From positions 1 through 64,000 of the forward strand of contig CAZWVA010000004.1 of NCBI GenBank assembly GCA_964636885.1: 64,000 nucleotides of DNA, in the 5' to 3' direction. Below are positions 18,301 through 25,475 of this stretch, one piece after another. The translations under genes and the position numbers were made by a program. The DNA comes from CAZWVA01 sp964636885. Its GTDB lineage: Bacteria; Desulfobacterota_D; UBA1144; Nemesobacterales; CSP1-2. The notes below the pieces were generated by a model. That model made no database searches and had not been told where the DNA came from. It saw only the letters and a list, made by a program, of their open reading frames with translations. The first letter of the stretch is position 1; every line of letters begins with the position of its first letter.

Positions 18301-19196
18301 GAAAAACGGATATAACCGGGAACGTTAAAGTGAGAAGGGCACGCATCAGGATCCCCGATCTACCCACAAAAGAGATAGAGGAGATCAAATTCGTAGACGA
18401 GGAGGAAGAAGAGTTTACAATCGAGACCACAAAAGAGACGGGTTATTTCAAAGACAGCGTGGCTATGGGCTTAAATGTATCCATACCGGGGAACACGTGG
18501 GTTACAGGAAGAGGGGCAAACATAGAGATTAAAGGGAAAGTCGAGATCAATAAAAGGTACGGTGAATCGATAATCATCACGGGTAACATAGACACGGTAA
18601 GAGGGACATACGAATTCCTGGGAAAACTATTTAAGATAGAAGAGGGCACGGTGAGCTTTACCGGGACACGAGAGATCAACCCCTTTCTTGACCTCAAGGC
18701 CCTATACAGGGTCTCAGACGTAGACGTATTCATAAACATAGGAGGTACGGCTAGACACCCGAATATAAGACTCTCGAGTGACCCACCGATGGAGGAGACT
18801 GACATATTCTCCTACCTCCTATTCGGGACATCCTCAGATAAGCTAGGCACTGGGCAGAGATTCTCGCTCCAGCAAAAGGCCGGTGAGATACTGGGTAATA
18901 TAGCCGTAGGAGAGCTAAAGGGCATAGTAGGGGAGAAATTCGCACTCGATGTCATAAGTGTAACGGGAGGAGAGATGGGCCCTCAAATCGAGATAGGGAA
19001 ATACCTAACCGATGATCTATACATAGCGTATGAGAGAAGCTACATCCAAACCTCGACAACCACGCCGATCCCTACAAATAGCGTCCGCGTCGAGTACAGG
19101 CTCTTTGACTTCTTAACCCTGGAGAGCGAGGTGGGTGGAGAGCAGGCAGGGGGAGACGTATTCCTAAACCTCAATTACTCCTGCCCCCTCTTCTGA
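15375..19196 (+). CDS. tamB: TamB-like translocation and assembly module protein (DUF490 family)
   Basis: A 1273-residue inner-membrane-anchored periplasmic protein. One TM helix lies at about residues 9-27 and an AsmA/TamB-like N-terminal segment follows (IDIDPVRGISLKDVSFEIDG). A long series of beta-strand repeats forms the lipid-carrying taco-shaped groove known in this family. The C-terminal DUF490 part has DIFSYLLFGTSSDKL, the conserved SYLLFG block. With the TamA-like barrel upstream it probably forms an envelope-spanning complex for outer-membrane protein insertion or phospholipid transfer. No ribosome site is visible before the ATG, and a -10 element lies only 11 bases upstream, so the message may be nearly leaderless. 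Confidence 0.88.
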   Translation: MRSRVLKTIGVLLALLILAILAISFLLQTAYSRRTIKNLLEKAVSSATKQGFTIGEIDIDPVRGISLKDVSFEIDGEPFVSFEEASLRYSPSLMLTSSMLFSKVVPIDDISVMGLKINLVKDESGNWNFRRIGGRKEKKEEERGTREPPDWTFILRHSLFKDAKIRVEDRIKKRITEIDIEELGFSLNMFNITKKIELNLKKADLVISPHGIDIKGLSAKTAYTRNGVEIKGLEANLNGAEVRFEGRAQDLKEPKFEFKGAVYGFKIEKGVLNIEAEGRGIYKGLENIDAEARIKLPDSEIMGKRFRGSIESVKMTGTRLEAKGGEVKTEFGEMSFKGSALLDRILKKEGENGFDFNVSLKEVGVPDIISLIGKRPDALNRGPKASLSADLDVEGRWKEIGELEARVSIDKLRVKGDKLGLLDLKGMIKGTRSYIRFDLDSDLSGLDLASILNDEKYSSNINSSLKLNGSIPLGGNLLDGLAITIQGEVLTSTVFGVNLRRGDIDVSYKDNWMAVRSLYLTSDSFEFRAKEVGEVKRGTDFKYEISVKDLNLVSRFSSTLALRGSLRAEGRVSGEIKNPRVTVSAMISDFGYKRDIRVRSIDLRGSGVISIENPELDIEGNLMGIEIRDRDIESAALRARGMGREVSGNISIIENRERRYGIELRLTDIKSEEKKVAIQRVRLNLKDRVIENREAINLTVSTKRLTVRSFNLYYGENSISGDGSIDSSGIIGVNLELRRINLLDISQVLDFENPVEGIASGEINLKGSLENPRIETRLSALNLRFRGLKGDSTTLNLSYLNRDLSLNLDIREKSRDILSAAGEAKVDLNLREIGKNLKEATFDLTLRSSGVDLSPLASLNGEIKDIQGTAVIDLRASGSVRNPNVNGEIKLQDVSLRVHSLRNEIRVTNGLIEMQGQKGLIGLEVGTEGGRGSLKGDIDLGRLSYTIKGDMDNLQVEPKGITARLSGDMEIKGSYGKTDITGNVKVRRARIRIPDLPTKEIEEIKFVDEEEEEFTIETTKETGYFKDSVAMGLNVSIPGNTWVTGRGANIEIKGKVEINKRYGESIIITGNIDTVRGTYEFLGKLFKIEEGTVSFTGTREINPFLDLKALYRVSDVDVFINIGGTARHPNIRLSSDPPMEETDIFSYLLFGTSSDKLGTGQRFSLQQKAGEILGNIAVGELKGIVGEKFALDVISVTGGEMGPQIEIGKYLTDDLYIAYERSYIQTSTTTPIPTNSVRVEYRLFDFLTLESEVGGEQAGGDVFLNLNYSCPLF

Positions 19197-19225
19197 CAAC
19201 GGAATGGCCTCCACCGAGAACCGAT

Positions 19226-20413
19226 TTAGTAGCTCTTTAAGGCCCTTCTTATCCCCCTCACGGCCTGCATTATCCTCTTTTCGTTCTCGACGAGGGCAAA
19301 CCTCACGTATCCCTCGCCCTGATCCCCAAACCCTATACCAGGTGAAACGGCGACCTTTGCCCTTTCTATAAGCATCTTGGAGAACTCAAGGGAACCCATT
19401 TTTTTGAATCCCTCCGGTATCTCGGCCCATACGAACATCGTTCCCTTCGGTTTTGGTATCTCCCAACCCGCCCTTGAGAGCCCATCTATGAGCTTATCCC
19501 TCCTCATCCTATACTGTTCCCTGATGCTATCCAGGCAGCCCTGAGGACCGTTTAGAGCCGAGATCGCCGCTATCTGTATCGGTTGAAAGATCCCATAGTC
19601 GAGATAGCTCTTAATCCTCCTTAGGGCGGCCACTATCCTGGGGTTTCCTACCATAAAGCCGACACGCCATCCCGGCATATTGTAGCTCTTGGAGAGCGAG
19701 AAGAATTCGACCCCGACCTCCTTGGCCTCAGGAACCTGGAGGAAGCTGGGTGCCTTGTAGCCGTCAAAGCAAAGGTCGGCATAGGAGAAGTCGTGTACTA
19801 CGATCAGCCCAAACTCCTTGGCAAGCTCAAAGATCCGTTTAAAAAACCCGAGGTCCACGACGCTCGTTGTCGGGTTATGGGGAAAAGAGATTATCAGGGC
19901 CTTTGGCCTAGGCCAGATCTCCTTTACGGCCTTCTCTATGGCCCCGATGAAATCCACATCCCTTGTAAGGGGTACGCTTTTTGTATCCGCCCTGGCGATA
20001 ATAACCGAATAGCTGTGTATGGGATACGTTGGGTTTGGGACTATGACCACATCGCCGGGAGAGAGAATGGAAAGCATGAGGTGTGAGATCCCCTCCTTTG
20101 AACCTATAGTTACAATCGCCTCCGTCTCGGGATCCAGATCGACGCCGTAGTTCCTCTTATACCAATTGCATATAGCAAGCCTGAGTTTCGGGATGCCTGC
20201 CGAGGCGGAGTACCTGTGGTTTCTGGGGTTCCTTGAGGCCTCGATTAGCTTATCCACTATGTGTTTCGGTGTCGGTTGGTCGGGATTACCCATACCCAGG
20301 TCTATGATGTCTTCCCCCCTCGCCCTGGCCCTGGTCTTTAGTTCGTTTACTATGGCAAATACGTAAGGAGGAAGCCTCCTTATAAGCGAAAACTCTTCTA
20401 AGAAGTCCTGCAT
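19226..20413 (-). CDS. class I/II PLP aminotransferase, AlaC/LL-diaminopimelate-aminotransferase-like
   Basis: 395 residues. The N-terminal IIDLGMGNPDQPTP, the SFPHNPTTSVV substrate block and the cofactor lysine in FSLSKSYNMPGWRVGF are typical of fold-type I aminotransferases. The opening FSLIRRLPPYVFAIVNELK is characteristic of the AlaC-type alanine transaminase group. It moves an amino group between alanine (or a similar amino acid) and 2-oxoglutarate or pyruvate in the cytoplasm. It is convergent with the TamB-like gene, 29 bases apart. A second aminotransferase (42684-43877) belongs to a different branch. Confidence 0.85.
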   Translation of the reverse strand: MQDFLEEFSLIRRLPPYVFAIVNELKTRARARGEDIIDLGMGNPDQPTPKHIVDKLIEASRNPRNHRYSASAGIPKLRLAICNWYKRNYGVDLDPETEAIVTIGSKEGISHLMLSILSPGDVVIVPNPTYPIHSYSVIIARADTKSVPLTRDVDFIGAIEKAVKEIWPRPKALIISFPHNPTTSVVDLGFFKRIFELAKEFGLIVVHDFSYADLCFDGYKAPSFLQVPEAKEVGVEFFSLSKSYNMPGWRVGFMVGNPRIVAALRRIKSYLDYGIFQPIQIAAISALNGPQGCLDSIREQYRMRRDKLIDGLSRAGWEIPKPKGTMFVWAEIPEGFKKMGSLEFSKMLIERAKVAVSPGIGFGDQGEGYVRFALVENEKRIMQAVRGIRRALKSY

Positions 20414-20521
20414 CTTTCTATCTCCGGATATTCAGACGGTTTAATTAAGTTTATTCTAATCATCCACAATCTCAAGCGCTTCTGGAAAAAAGTACTGGTT
20501 TTATGGTAAAGTTAGGATGCT

Positions 20522-20941
20522 ATGAGGGTAAGGATGGAGGCAGTTCTATTAATAACCGCATCGTTCTTTCCCTCCATAATGGCCCACGCATCCAATGATA
20601 GATATCCACAAATGGGCCTGGCCTCATGGTACGGGATTAAACAAGACGGAAATAAAACGGCAAGCGGCGAACTCTTCGACATGGACGATTATACGGCCGC
20701 CCACAATAGCCTTCCACTAGGGACTATGGTAAAGGTTACAAACCTGAGAAACGGAAAGGAGGTCACCGTTAGGATAAACGACAGGGGACCATTTGATAAA
20801 AGGCGGATAATAGACCTTTCACGCGCTGCGGCTAAAGCGATTGGACTGATAAGGAGCGGTGTAGGGAGGGTTAAGGTGGAGGTCGTTTCGTTACCCCAAG
20901 ATGGATTATCCGACCTCATAACTAAAAGGCCTTCAGAATAA
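20522..20941 (+). CDS. RlpA-like septal ring lytic transglycosylase, short form
   Basis: 139 residues with a signal peptide ending near MAHA-SND and one double-psi beta-barrel domain. The conserved GLASWYG, the His in TAAHNSLPLGT and the Asp in INDRGPF are present; the His and Asp match the residues needed for glycan cleavage in characterised RlpA. There is no lipobox and no SPOR domain, unlike the next gene, so it is probably soluble in the periplasm. An ATG four codons in is an alternative start. It is the first of two tandem paralogues. Confidence 0.85.
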   Translation: MRVRMEAVLLITASFFPSIMAHASNDRYPQMGLASWYGIKQDGNKTASGELFDMDDYTAAHNSLPLGTMVKVTNLRNGKEVTVRINDRGPFDKRRIIDLSRAAAKAIGLIRSGVGRVKVEVVSLPQDGLSDLITKRPSE

Positions 20942-20972
20942 AGGCCGGCTGTGTTAGAATGGGAGGCGACGC

Positions 20973-21626
20973 ATGATAAGAGAAACGATCCTAATTCTCA
21001 TAGCCCTTCCCCTCCTTTTTTCCTGTGCGTCTCTTTCAAGGAGGAGCTATCCATCCGCTGGTATTCAGGTACCTGAGGGATACACCCAAACTGGAATCGC
21101 TTCTTGGTACGGCATTGAGGAGCACGGCAGGCAGGCCGCAAGCGGTGAGCGCTTCAGCATGTATGGCTATACGGCCGCCCATAAGAGCCTACCCATAGGA
21201 ACCGTAGTCAGGGTTACAAACCTGGAAAACGGAAGGGACGTTATAGTAAGGATAAACGACAGGGGCCCGTTCGTTGGAGGACGCATAATAGACCTCTCCT
21301 ACACAGCAGCCAAGTCACTCGATATGATAGGAAAGGGAACGGCTAGGGTAAAGGTCGAGGTAATTTCTGCCCCAGGAAGGAAGGGCGACTACTTCGAGCC
21401 TAAATACACGGTTCAGATCGGATCGTTCAGGGATAGGGAAAACGCCATCAGTCTAAAGGAAGAACTGAAACGCGCTCTTGACGACGTGAAAGTGGAGGCA
21501 ATCGATCTGGATGGAGGCACATACCACAGGGTAAGGATAGGAGAGTTTTCACAAAGATACGAGGCGGAGAAACTCGCCATAAAGCTGAGAGGGCTGGGCT
21601 ATCAAGGGAGGGTAATACAGGAGTAA
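20973..21626 (+). CDS. rlpA: RlpA lipoprotein with SPOR domain
   Basis: A 217-residue lipoprotein with lipobox LLFSC (Cys18), a double-psi barrel with GIASWYG, TAAHKSLPIGT and INDRGPF, and a C-terminal SPOR domain (about residues 145-217) starting at YTVQIGSFRD. SPOR domains bind denuded glycan strands at the division septum, so the enzyme would cut peptidoglycan there. It starts 31 bases after a shorter RlpA paralogue; the two share most of the barrel and look like a tandem duplication followed by loss or gain of the anchor and SPOR parts. moaE follows after 15 bases. Confidence 0.92.
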   Translation: MIRETILILIALPLLFSCASLSRRSYPSAGIQVPEGYTQTGIASWYGIEEHGRQAASGERFSMYGYTAAHKSLPIGTVVRVTNLENGRDVIVRINDRGPFVGGRIIDLSYTAAKSLDMIGKGTARVKVEVISAPGRKGDYFEPKYTVQIGSFRDRENAISLKEELKRALDDVKVEAIDLDGGTYHRVRIGEFSQRYEAEKLAIKLRGLGYQGRVIQE

Positions 21627-21641
21627 GCGCCAAGGATTCGA

Positions 21642-22097
21642 ATGAGCCAAGAGATGACAGAAGATAAAAAAGGAAAAGGGCGCTATGGTCTTTTCAAAGT
21701 AACACCCCGAAGGATTGGGGTCGGAGGGGTAATCAGAAGTGTTCTCGACATTGAGGCCGGAGCCATAGTGGTATTTATAGGTACGGTAAGGAGGCTATCA
21801 AGGGGAAGGGAGATCGAGCACCTAGAATACGAATCCTATAGAGAAATGGCCGTTAGAGAGTTCGAGAGGATCGCAGTAGAGATTAAAAACAGGTGGAACG
21901 TGAGAAGAATAGCCATAGTCCATCGGACTGGGAGGCTGAGGGTTGGCGAGGTGAGTGTGGTAATAGCCATTTCCGCATCCCACAGGGAGGAAGCCTACAG
22001 GGCATCGAGATACGCCATTGAAAGGCTAAAAGAAAGCGTTCCAATATGGAAGAAAGAGGTCTGGGAAGGGGGTGAGGAATGGATCGAGGGGGCCTAA
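21642..22097 (+). CDS. moaE: molybdopterin synthase catalytic subunit MoaE
   Basis: 151 residues. The VVFIGTVRRLSRGREIEHLEYE block and the HRTGRLRVGEVSVVIAISASHR segment are typical of MoaE. The paired lysines in VPIWKKEVWEGGEEWI correspond to the catalytic lysines. It converts precursor Z to molybdopterin with sulphur carried by MoaD. The N-terminus is about 15 residues longer than usual and charged (EDKKGKG). No moaA, moaC or moaD is nearby; it simply follows rlpA, so its partners must be elsewhere. Confidence 0.92.
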   Translation: MSQEMTEDKKGKGRYGLFKVTPRRIGVGGVIRSVLDIEAGAIVVFIGTVRRLSRGREIEHLEYESYREMAVREFERIAVEIKNRWNVRRIAIVHRTGRLRVGEVSVVIAISASHREEAYRASRYAIERLKESVPIWKKEVWEGGEEWIEGA

Positions 22098-22109
22098 GCT
22101 AGGTTGAAT

Positions 22110-22138
22110 TTGACATTTTATATGGGTTTCTTTATCTT
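22110..22138 (+). promoter_or_regulatory. promoter of panBCD leader
   Basis: Perfect TTGACA (22110-22115), a 17-base spacer and TATCTT (22133-22138, four of six). Transcription would begin near 22145, giving a panB leader of about 186 bases that contains the bulged hairpin and the terminator listed next. Confidence 0.55.
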
Positions 22139-22185
22139 TATTTTCCGTTAGTTGTAATCGTATGAGATAAGCACCAATGAGGGTG

Positions 22186-22262
22186 CCGCTTGGATCCTCT
22201 TCGAGGACCGAGACGGAGGGTTGGGTTGGATAGAAAATTAGGACGGAACAAGAGCCGTACCT
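22186..22262 (+). ncRNA. pan-motif-like structured leader of panB
   Basis: Main hairpin, 22186-22216: the 5' arm CCG-CTTGG-A-TCCTC and the 3' arm GAGGA-CCGAG-A-CGG give 13 pairs closed by a UUC loop, with one unpaired A on each strand (A22194 and A22213). A smaller bulged hairpin, AGG-A-CGG with CCG-TA-CCT, follows at 22240-22262. From memory, the pan RNA motif is a hairpin with two bulged adenines found before panB in Firmicutes, Chloroflexi and deltaproteobacteria; I could not compare with its consensus. Confidence 0.5.
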
Positions 22263-22278
22263 GGAGAGTCGTAGAGGA

Positions 22279-22317
22279 CCAGCCAAGGGGTTAATACCTT
22301 CAAGCTGGTTTTTTTTT
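22279..22317 (+). terminator. intrinsic terminator immediately upstream of panB (attenuator candidate)
   Basis: Arms CCAGC (22279-22283) and GCTGG (22304-22308), with an inner AAGG/CCTT pairing, are followed by nine Ts (22309-22317). The panB ATG is 13 bases further on with no ribosome site between. The upstream CTGG at 22261-22264 can pair with CCAG at 22279-22282, which would break the terminator. That gives a switchable pair of structures. Confidence 0.7.
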
Positions 22318-22330
22318 ATAAACGCACGCC

Positions 22331-23131
22331 ATGAAAAAGATCACGGTCCCTAGACTCGTGGAGATGAAAAGGCAGGAAGAGAAGATCGTTATGGTCACGG
22401 CCTACGATGCCGCCATCGCAAATATAATCGATGAGGCAGGCGTGGACATCGTTCTCGTCGGTGACTCCCTCGGAAACGTGATTCAGGGACTCTCTAATAC
22501 ACTCCCCGTAACTATGGATGAGATGATCTATCATACGAAAATCGTTTCAAGGGGGGTTAAACACGCCCACCTCTGCGGTGATATGCCGTTTATGTCCTAC
22601 CAGGCTTCGAAAGAAGAAGCCATAAGAAACGCCGGAAGATTCATAAAGGAAGCAGGTGCGGAATCCGTAAAGCTTGAGACGAACGAGGAGTACCTAGATA
22701 CGATACACGCCATATTTAAGGCCGGCATACCTGTTATGGGCCATATCGGACTCCGACCCCAGTCAATACACGTAATGGGAGGATACAGGGTTCAGGGCCG
22801 TGAGGCCGAAGATGCGAAAAGGCTCTTGGATCTCGCAAAGGCCACAGAAGAGGCCGGAGCATTCTCCCTGCTTCTAGAGAGTGTCCCTCAGCAACTCGCA
22901 AAAAAAATAACGGAATCTATAGGTATTCCAACAATAGGAATCGGAGCCGGGGCATTCTGCGATGGCCAGGTACTCGTCATAAACGACCTCGTGGGTCTAT
23001 CGCCTGAGCCGACTCCCAGATTCGTTAAAAGGTATGCAAACCTAAGAGAGGCAATGACAAAAGCGGTGGGGGATTTCATAAGGGAGGTAAAGGGAGGCGA
23101 TTTTCCAGGCGCCGAGCATTCTTACAACTGA
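22331..23131 (+). CDS. panB: 3-methyl-2-oxobutanoate hydroxymethyltransferase
   Basis: The first committed step of pantothenate synthesis: it transfers a hydroxymethyl group from methylene-tetrahydrofolate to 2-oxoisovalerate. 266 residues is normal. The sequence has VTAYDAAIANIIDEAG, VDIVLVGDSLGNVIQG (metal-binding Asp), VMGHIGLRPQS and the catalytic Glu in LLLESVP. The ATG chosen begins MKKITVPRLVEMKRQEEK, as in other PanB proteins, yet no Shine-Dalgarno is visible because a terminator occupies that position. It is the first gene of panB-panC-panD and is probably controlled through the leader. Confidence 0.97.
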   Translation: MKKITVPRLVEMKRQEEKIVMVTAYDAAIANIIDEAGVDIVLVGDSLGNVIQGLSNTLPVTMDEMIYHTKIVSRGVKHAHLCGDMPFMSYQASKEEAIRNAGRFIKEAGAESVKLETNEEYLDTIHAIFKAGIPVMGHIGLRPQSIHVMGGYRVQGREAEDAKRLLDLAKATEEAGAFSLLLESVPQQLAKKITESIGIPTIGIGAGAFCDGQVLVINDLVGLSPEPTPRFVKRYANLREAMTKAVGDFIREVKGGDFPGAEHSYN

Positions 23132-23141
23132 GGAAGAGCAG

Positions 23142-23981
23142 TTGAGAGTCATAAGTACCGTAAAAGAGATGCAGAGCGTGGCAAATGAGATAAGAGGAGA
23201 GGGAAAAACGATCTCATTCGTTCCCACAATGGGAGCGCTTCACGAAGGGCATCTCAGTCTCATATCCGAGGGCAGGAAAAAGGGGGATGTACTCGTAGTC
23301 AGTATATTCGTGAACCCAACTCAGTTTGCCCCGAGTGAAGACCTAAGCGAGTATCCCCGTAACCTAGAAGGCGACCTAGAGAAGATAAATGGCCTCGGAG
23401 TTGATATCGTTTTCACTCCAACCGTAGGGGAGATGTACCCTGATGGATTCCAAACCTATGTAGAGGTTAAAGAGCTCGAAAGGCATCTGTGTGGGCGTTT
23501 CCGCCCGGGTCACTTTAGAGGCGTGGCGACGGTTGTGCTTAAGCTATTTAACATCGTAAAACCCCACTTCGCCCTCTTCGGGGAGAAAGACTATCAGCAA
23601 CTAAAGATCGTTCAGAGGATGGTTAAGGATCTAAACCTAGAGGTTACGGTTACAGGATACCCAATCGTCAGAGATAAAAACGGATTGGCGATGAGCTCCA
23701 GAAACTCCTATCTTTCGGAAGACGAAAAGGAGAGGGCCGTTTCCATCTCAAGAGCCCTTAGTCAAATAAAAATGGAGTTTGACAGAGGGCTCAGGGATTC
23801 AAAAGTGATAAAGCGGATTGGAAAAGACATCCTACAAGAGAACGGTATCGACACTATAGATTACCTTGAGATCTGCGATCCAGATACCCTTGAGCCGAAA
23901 GAATCGGCGGAGGGAGGAGACCTGGTAGCAGTGGCAGTAAGGCTTGGCCGGGCTAGGCTTATCGATAACACGAGACTCTAA
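23142..23981 (+). CDS. panC: pantothenate synthetase
   Basis: Joins pantoate and beta-alanine with ATP through a pantoyl-adenylate. 279 residues. The nucleotide-binding VPTMGALHEGHLSL (HxGH), the KDYQQLKIVQRMV block and GLAMSSRNSYLS (the KMSKS-like loop) are all present. The start is a TTG with AGGAAG seven bases upstream, 10 bases after panB. The end overlaps nothing: panD begins 13 bases after the stop. It is the middle gene of the panBCD operon. Confidence 0.96.
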   Translation: MRVISTVKEMQSVANEIRGEGKTISFVPTMGALHEGHLSLISEGRKKGDVLVVSIFVNPTQFAPSEDLSEYPRNLEGDLEKINGLGVDIVFTPTVGEMYPDGFQTYVEVKELERHLCGRFRPGHFRGVATVVLKLFNIVKPHFALFGEKDYQQLKIVQRMVKDLNLEVTVTGYPIVRDKNGLAMSSRNSYLSEDEKERAVSISRALSQIKMEFDRGLRDSKVIKRIGKDILQENGIDTIDYLEICDPDTLEPKESAEGGDLVAVAVRLGRARLIDNTRL

Positions 23982-23994
23982 GGAGGAGAAGGAG

Positions 23995-24384
23995 ATGCAA
24001 AGGGTTCTTCTTAAATCTAAGATCCACAGGGCAACCGTTACGGAGGCTAACGTCGATTACGAAGGGAGCATAACGGTGGATAAGAACCTAATGGAGGCAG
24101 CCGATTTAGTTCCCTATGAGCAGGTACATATATTCAACGTGACAAATGGCCATAGATTCTACACGTATGCGATTGAAGGGAGACGTGGCTCAGGGGTAAT
24201 CTGTATAAATGGGGCAGCAGCGCATCTCGCAAGGAAGGGGGACACCCTGATAATCGCAAGCTTCGCATCCTACAGAGAAAACGAGATTGGCAAACATGAT
24301 CCCAAATTGGTTTATGTGGATGAGAAGAACAGAATCACAAAAATAAAACCGGAACAAAAGAGATTAAGGGTTGCAAAGGGGTAG
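23995..24384 (+). CDS. panD: aspartate 1-decarboxylase (pyruvoyl type)
   Basis: Makes beta-alanine from aspartate for pantothenate synthesis. The start at 23995 (MQRVLLKSKIHRATVT) is chosen because it matches PanD N-termini and follows an excellent GGAGGAGAAGGAG site; an ATG 17 codons earlier overlaps panC and lacks family similarity. The proenzyme cleaves itself at the Gly-Ser bond in YEGSITVD to form the pyruvoyl group, and this bond is conserved. At 129 residues it is the usual length. It is the third gene of panBCD, so the whole branch to pantothenate is encoded together. Confidence 0.95.
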   Translation: MQRVLLKSKIHRATVTEANVDYEGSITVDKNLMEAADLVPYEQVHIFNVTNGHRFYTYAIEGRRGSGVICINGAAAHLARKGDTLIIASFASYRENEIGKHDPKLVYVDEKNRITKIKPEQKRLRVAKG

Positions 24385-24532
24385 GTCGAGGGTTGAAGGT
24401 GTATTAAAGAGCGTGTCTCGAGTGATTTGCTAATCTCCCTATTACGTTTTCTTCGCCTTTAAGCCCTTTATCGGAAAGGAAGACCGTTACTTTAATAATC
24501 GGATCTAATTATAAGAAAATACATCATAAATA

Positions 24533-24561
24533 TTGACAGAATCGTTCTTAGAGGTTATAAA
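24533..24561 (+). promoter_or_regulatory. near-consensus sigma70 promoter of the phosphodiester/glycosyl cluster
   Basis: TTGACA (24533-24538) is perfect, the spacer is exactly 17 bases and TATAAA (24556-24561) has one mismatch. It is one of the best promoter matches I found in the window. The expected start near 24568 gives a leader of about 130 bases. Confidence 0.75.
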
Positions 24562-24595
24562 TGTTAGCTAATTATTTTCATAAGGAGGAGGTAGG

Positions 24596-24607
24596 ATGAG
24601 AAGGTAA
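24596..24607 (+). other. three-codon minigene (Met-Arg-Arg-stop) in the leader
   Basis: ATG AGA AGG TAA, with an ideal AAGGAGG site seven bases upstream (24582-24588). The AGAAGG codons (24599-24604) can pair with CCTTCT at 24623-24628, so translation of the minigene would affect a hairpin. A ribosome-sensing leader is possible but unproven. Confidence 0.35.
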
Positions 24608-24697
24608 ACCGTGATCGTTATGCCTTCTTATAGCCACCTTTATTGTATTTTAACCGCAGTGGGGTCAGGTATATACAATTAAAATGGAGCAGACGAT

Positions 24698-25474
24698 ATG
24701 AAAGCAGTGATACTTGCAGCAGGTAGAGGTAGGAGGCTTTATCCTTATACCAAGTACATACCCAAGTGTCTACTCGATATAGGTGGAAAGACCATACTCG
24801 AACACCAAATCAACCACATAAGGAATTGCGGTATCGACGAGGTAGTGATAGTGGTAGGATTCGGTTTTGAAAAGGTGGAGAATTTTCTACGAAACTACGA
24901 CGTCTTGGGAATGCGAATAAAAACCCTTTATAATCCATTCTACCAAACAACAAACAGCCTCATTTCCCTGTGGATAGCAAGGGGTGAGATGAATGAGGAT
25001 ATAGTCGTTATAAACGGGGATGATGTATTTGAAAACGAGGTGCTAGAGCTGGTTCTAAGAAACAGAGACGAAAAGATATGCCTTCCGATAAAGAAAAAAT
25101 CGAGCTACGAAGAAGAGGATATGAAGGTGGTTACACAGTACGGGAAAATCGTGGATATCGGAAAGACCCTGACAAACCGTCCGTTTGCCGAATCGGTCGG
25201 TATAAGGGTCTTTAGAGACACGGGAGTCGAGCTCATAAAGAGGGCGATTGAAGAAGAGATGAGAACGGAGGGCGCGGAGAAGAAGTGGTATGTATCCGCT
25301 ATCCACAGGCTTATTAAAAAGGGATACAAGGTAAAATCCCTCGACATAAAGGACCTCTTTTGGATGGATGTGGACTATCCAAGCGACCTCTTTAGGGCCA
25401 GGATAAACGCAGACAAGCTTATTAAGAAACCTTACGAAGAGAGGATCCTCCGCGTAGTAGAAACAAGCCGCTAA
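24698..25474 (+). CDS. LicC-like sugar/alcohol-phosphate nucleotidyltransferase
   Basis: 258 residues with a complete GT-A nucleotidyltransferase signature: AVILAAGRGRRLYPYTKYIPKCLLDIGGK at the N-terminus has the GxGxR and PK motifs. Downstream are INGDDVF (metal Asp) and FWMDVDYPSDL, which aligns with the closing IDxxxD segment of LicC-type enzymes. By family it would activate a phosphorylated alcohol (choline, inositol, phosphonate or sugar phosphate) with CTP. The next gene encodes a CDP-alcohol phosphotransferase one base later, so a CDP-alcohol product is the most economical reading. The exact alcohol is unknown. Confidence 0.75.
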   Translation: MKAVILAAGRGRRLYPYTKYIPKCLLDIGGKTILEHQINHIRNCGIDEVVIVVGFGFEKVENFLRNYDVLGMRIKTLYNPFYQTTNSLISLWIARGEMNEDIVVINGDDVFENEVLELVLRNRDEKICLPIKKKSSYEEEDMKVVTQYGKIVDIGKTLTNRPFAESVGIRVFRDTGVELIKRAIEEEMRTEGAEKKWYVSAIHRLIKKGYKVKSLDIKDLFWMDVDYPSDLFRARINADKLIKKPYEERILRVVETSR

Positions 25475-25475
25475 A

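Larger units (their letters stand above)
24385..24697 (+). other. intergenic leader region before the 24.7-30 kb cluster
   Basis: 313 bases. No gene of normal size. It holds a near-consensus promoter (24533-24561) and a leader with a three-codon frame and a hairpin. A second tiny frame, ATG at 24684, ends in a TGA that overlaps the start codon of the first cluster gene, which could couple translation. Confidence 0.55.
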
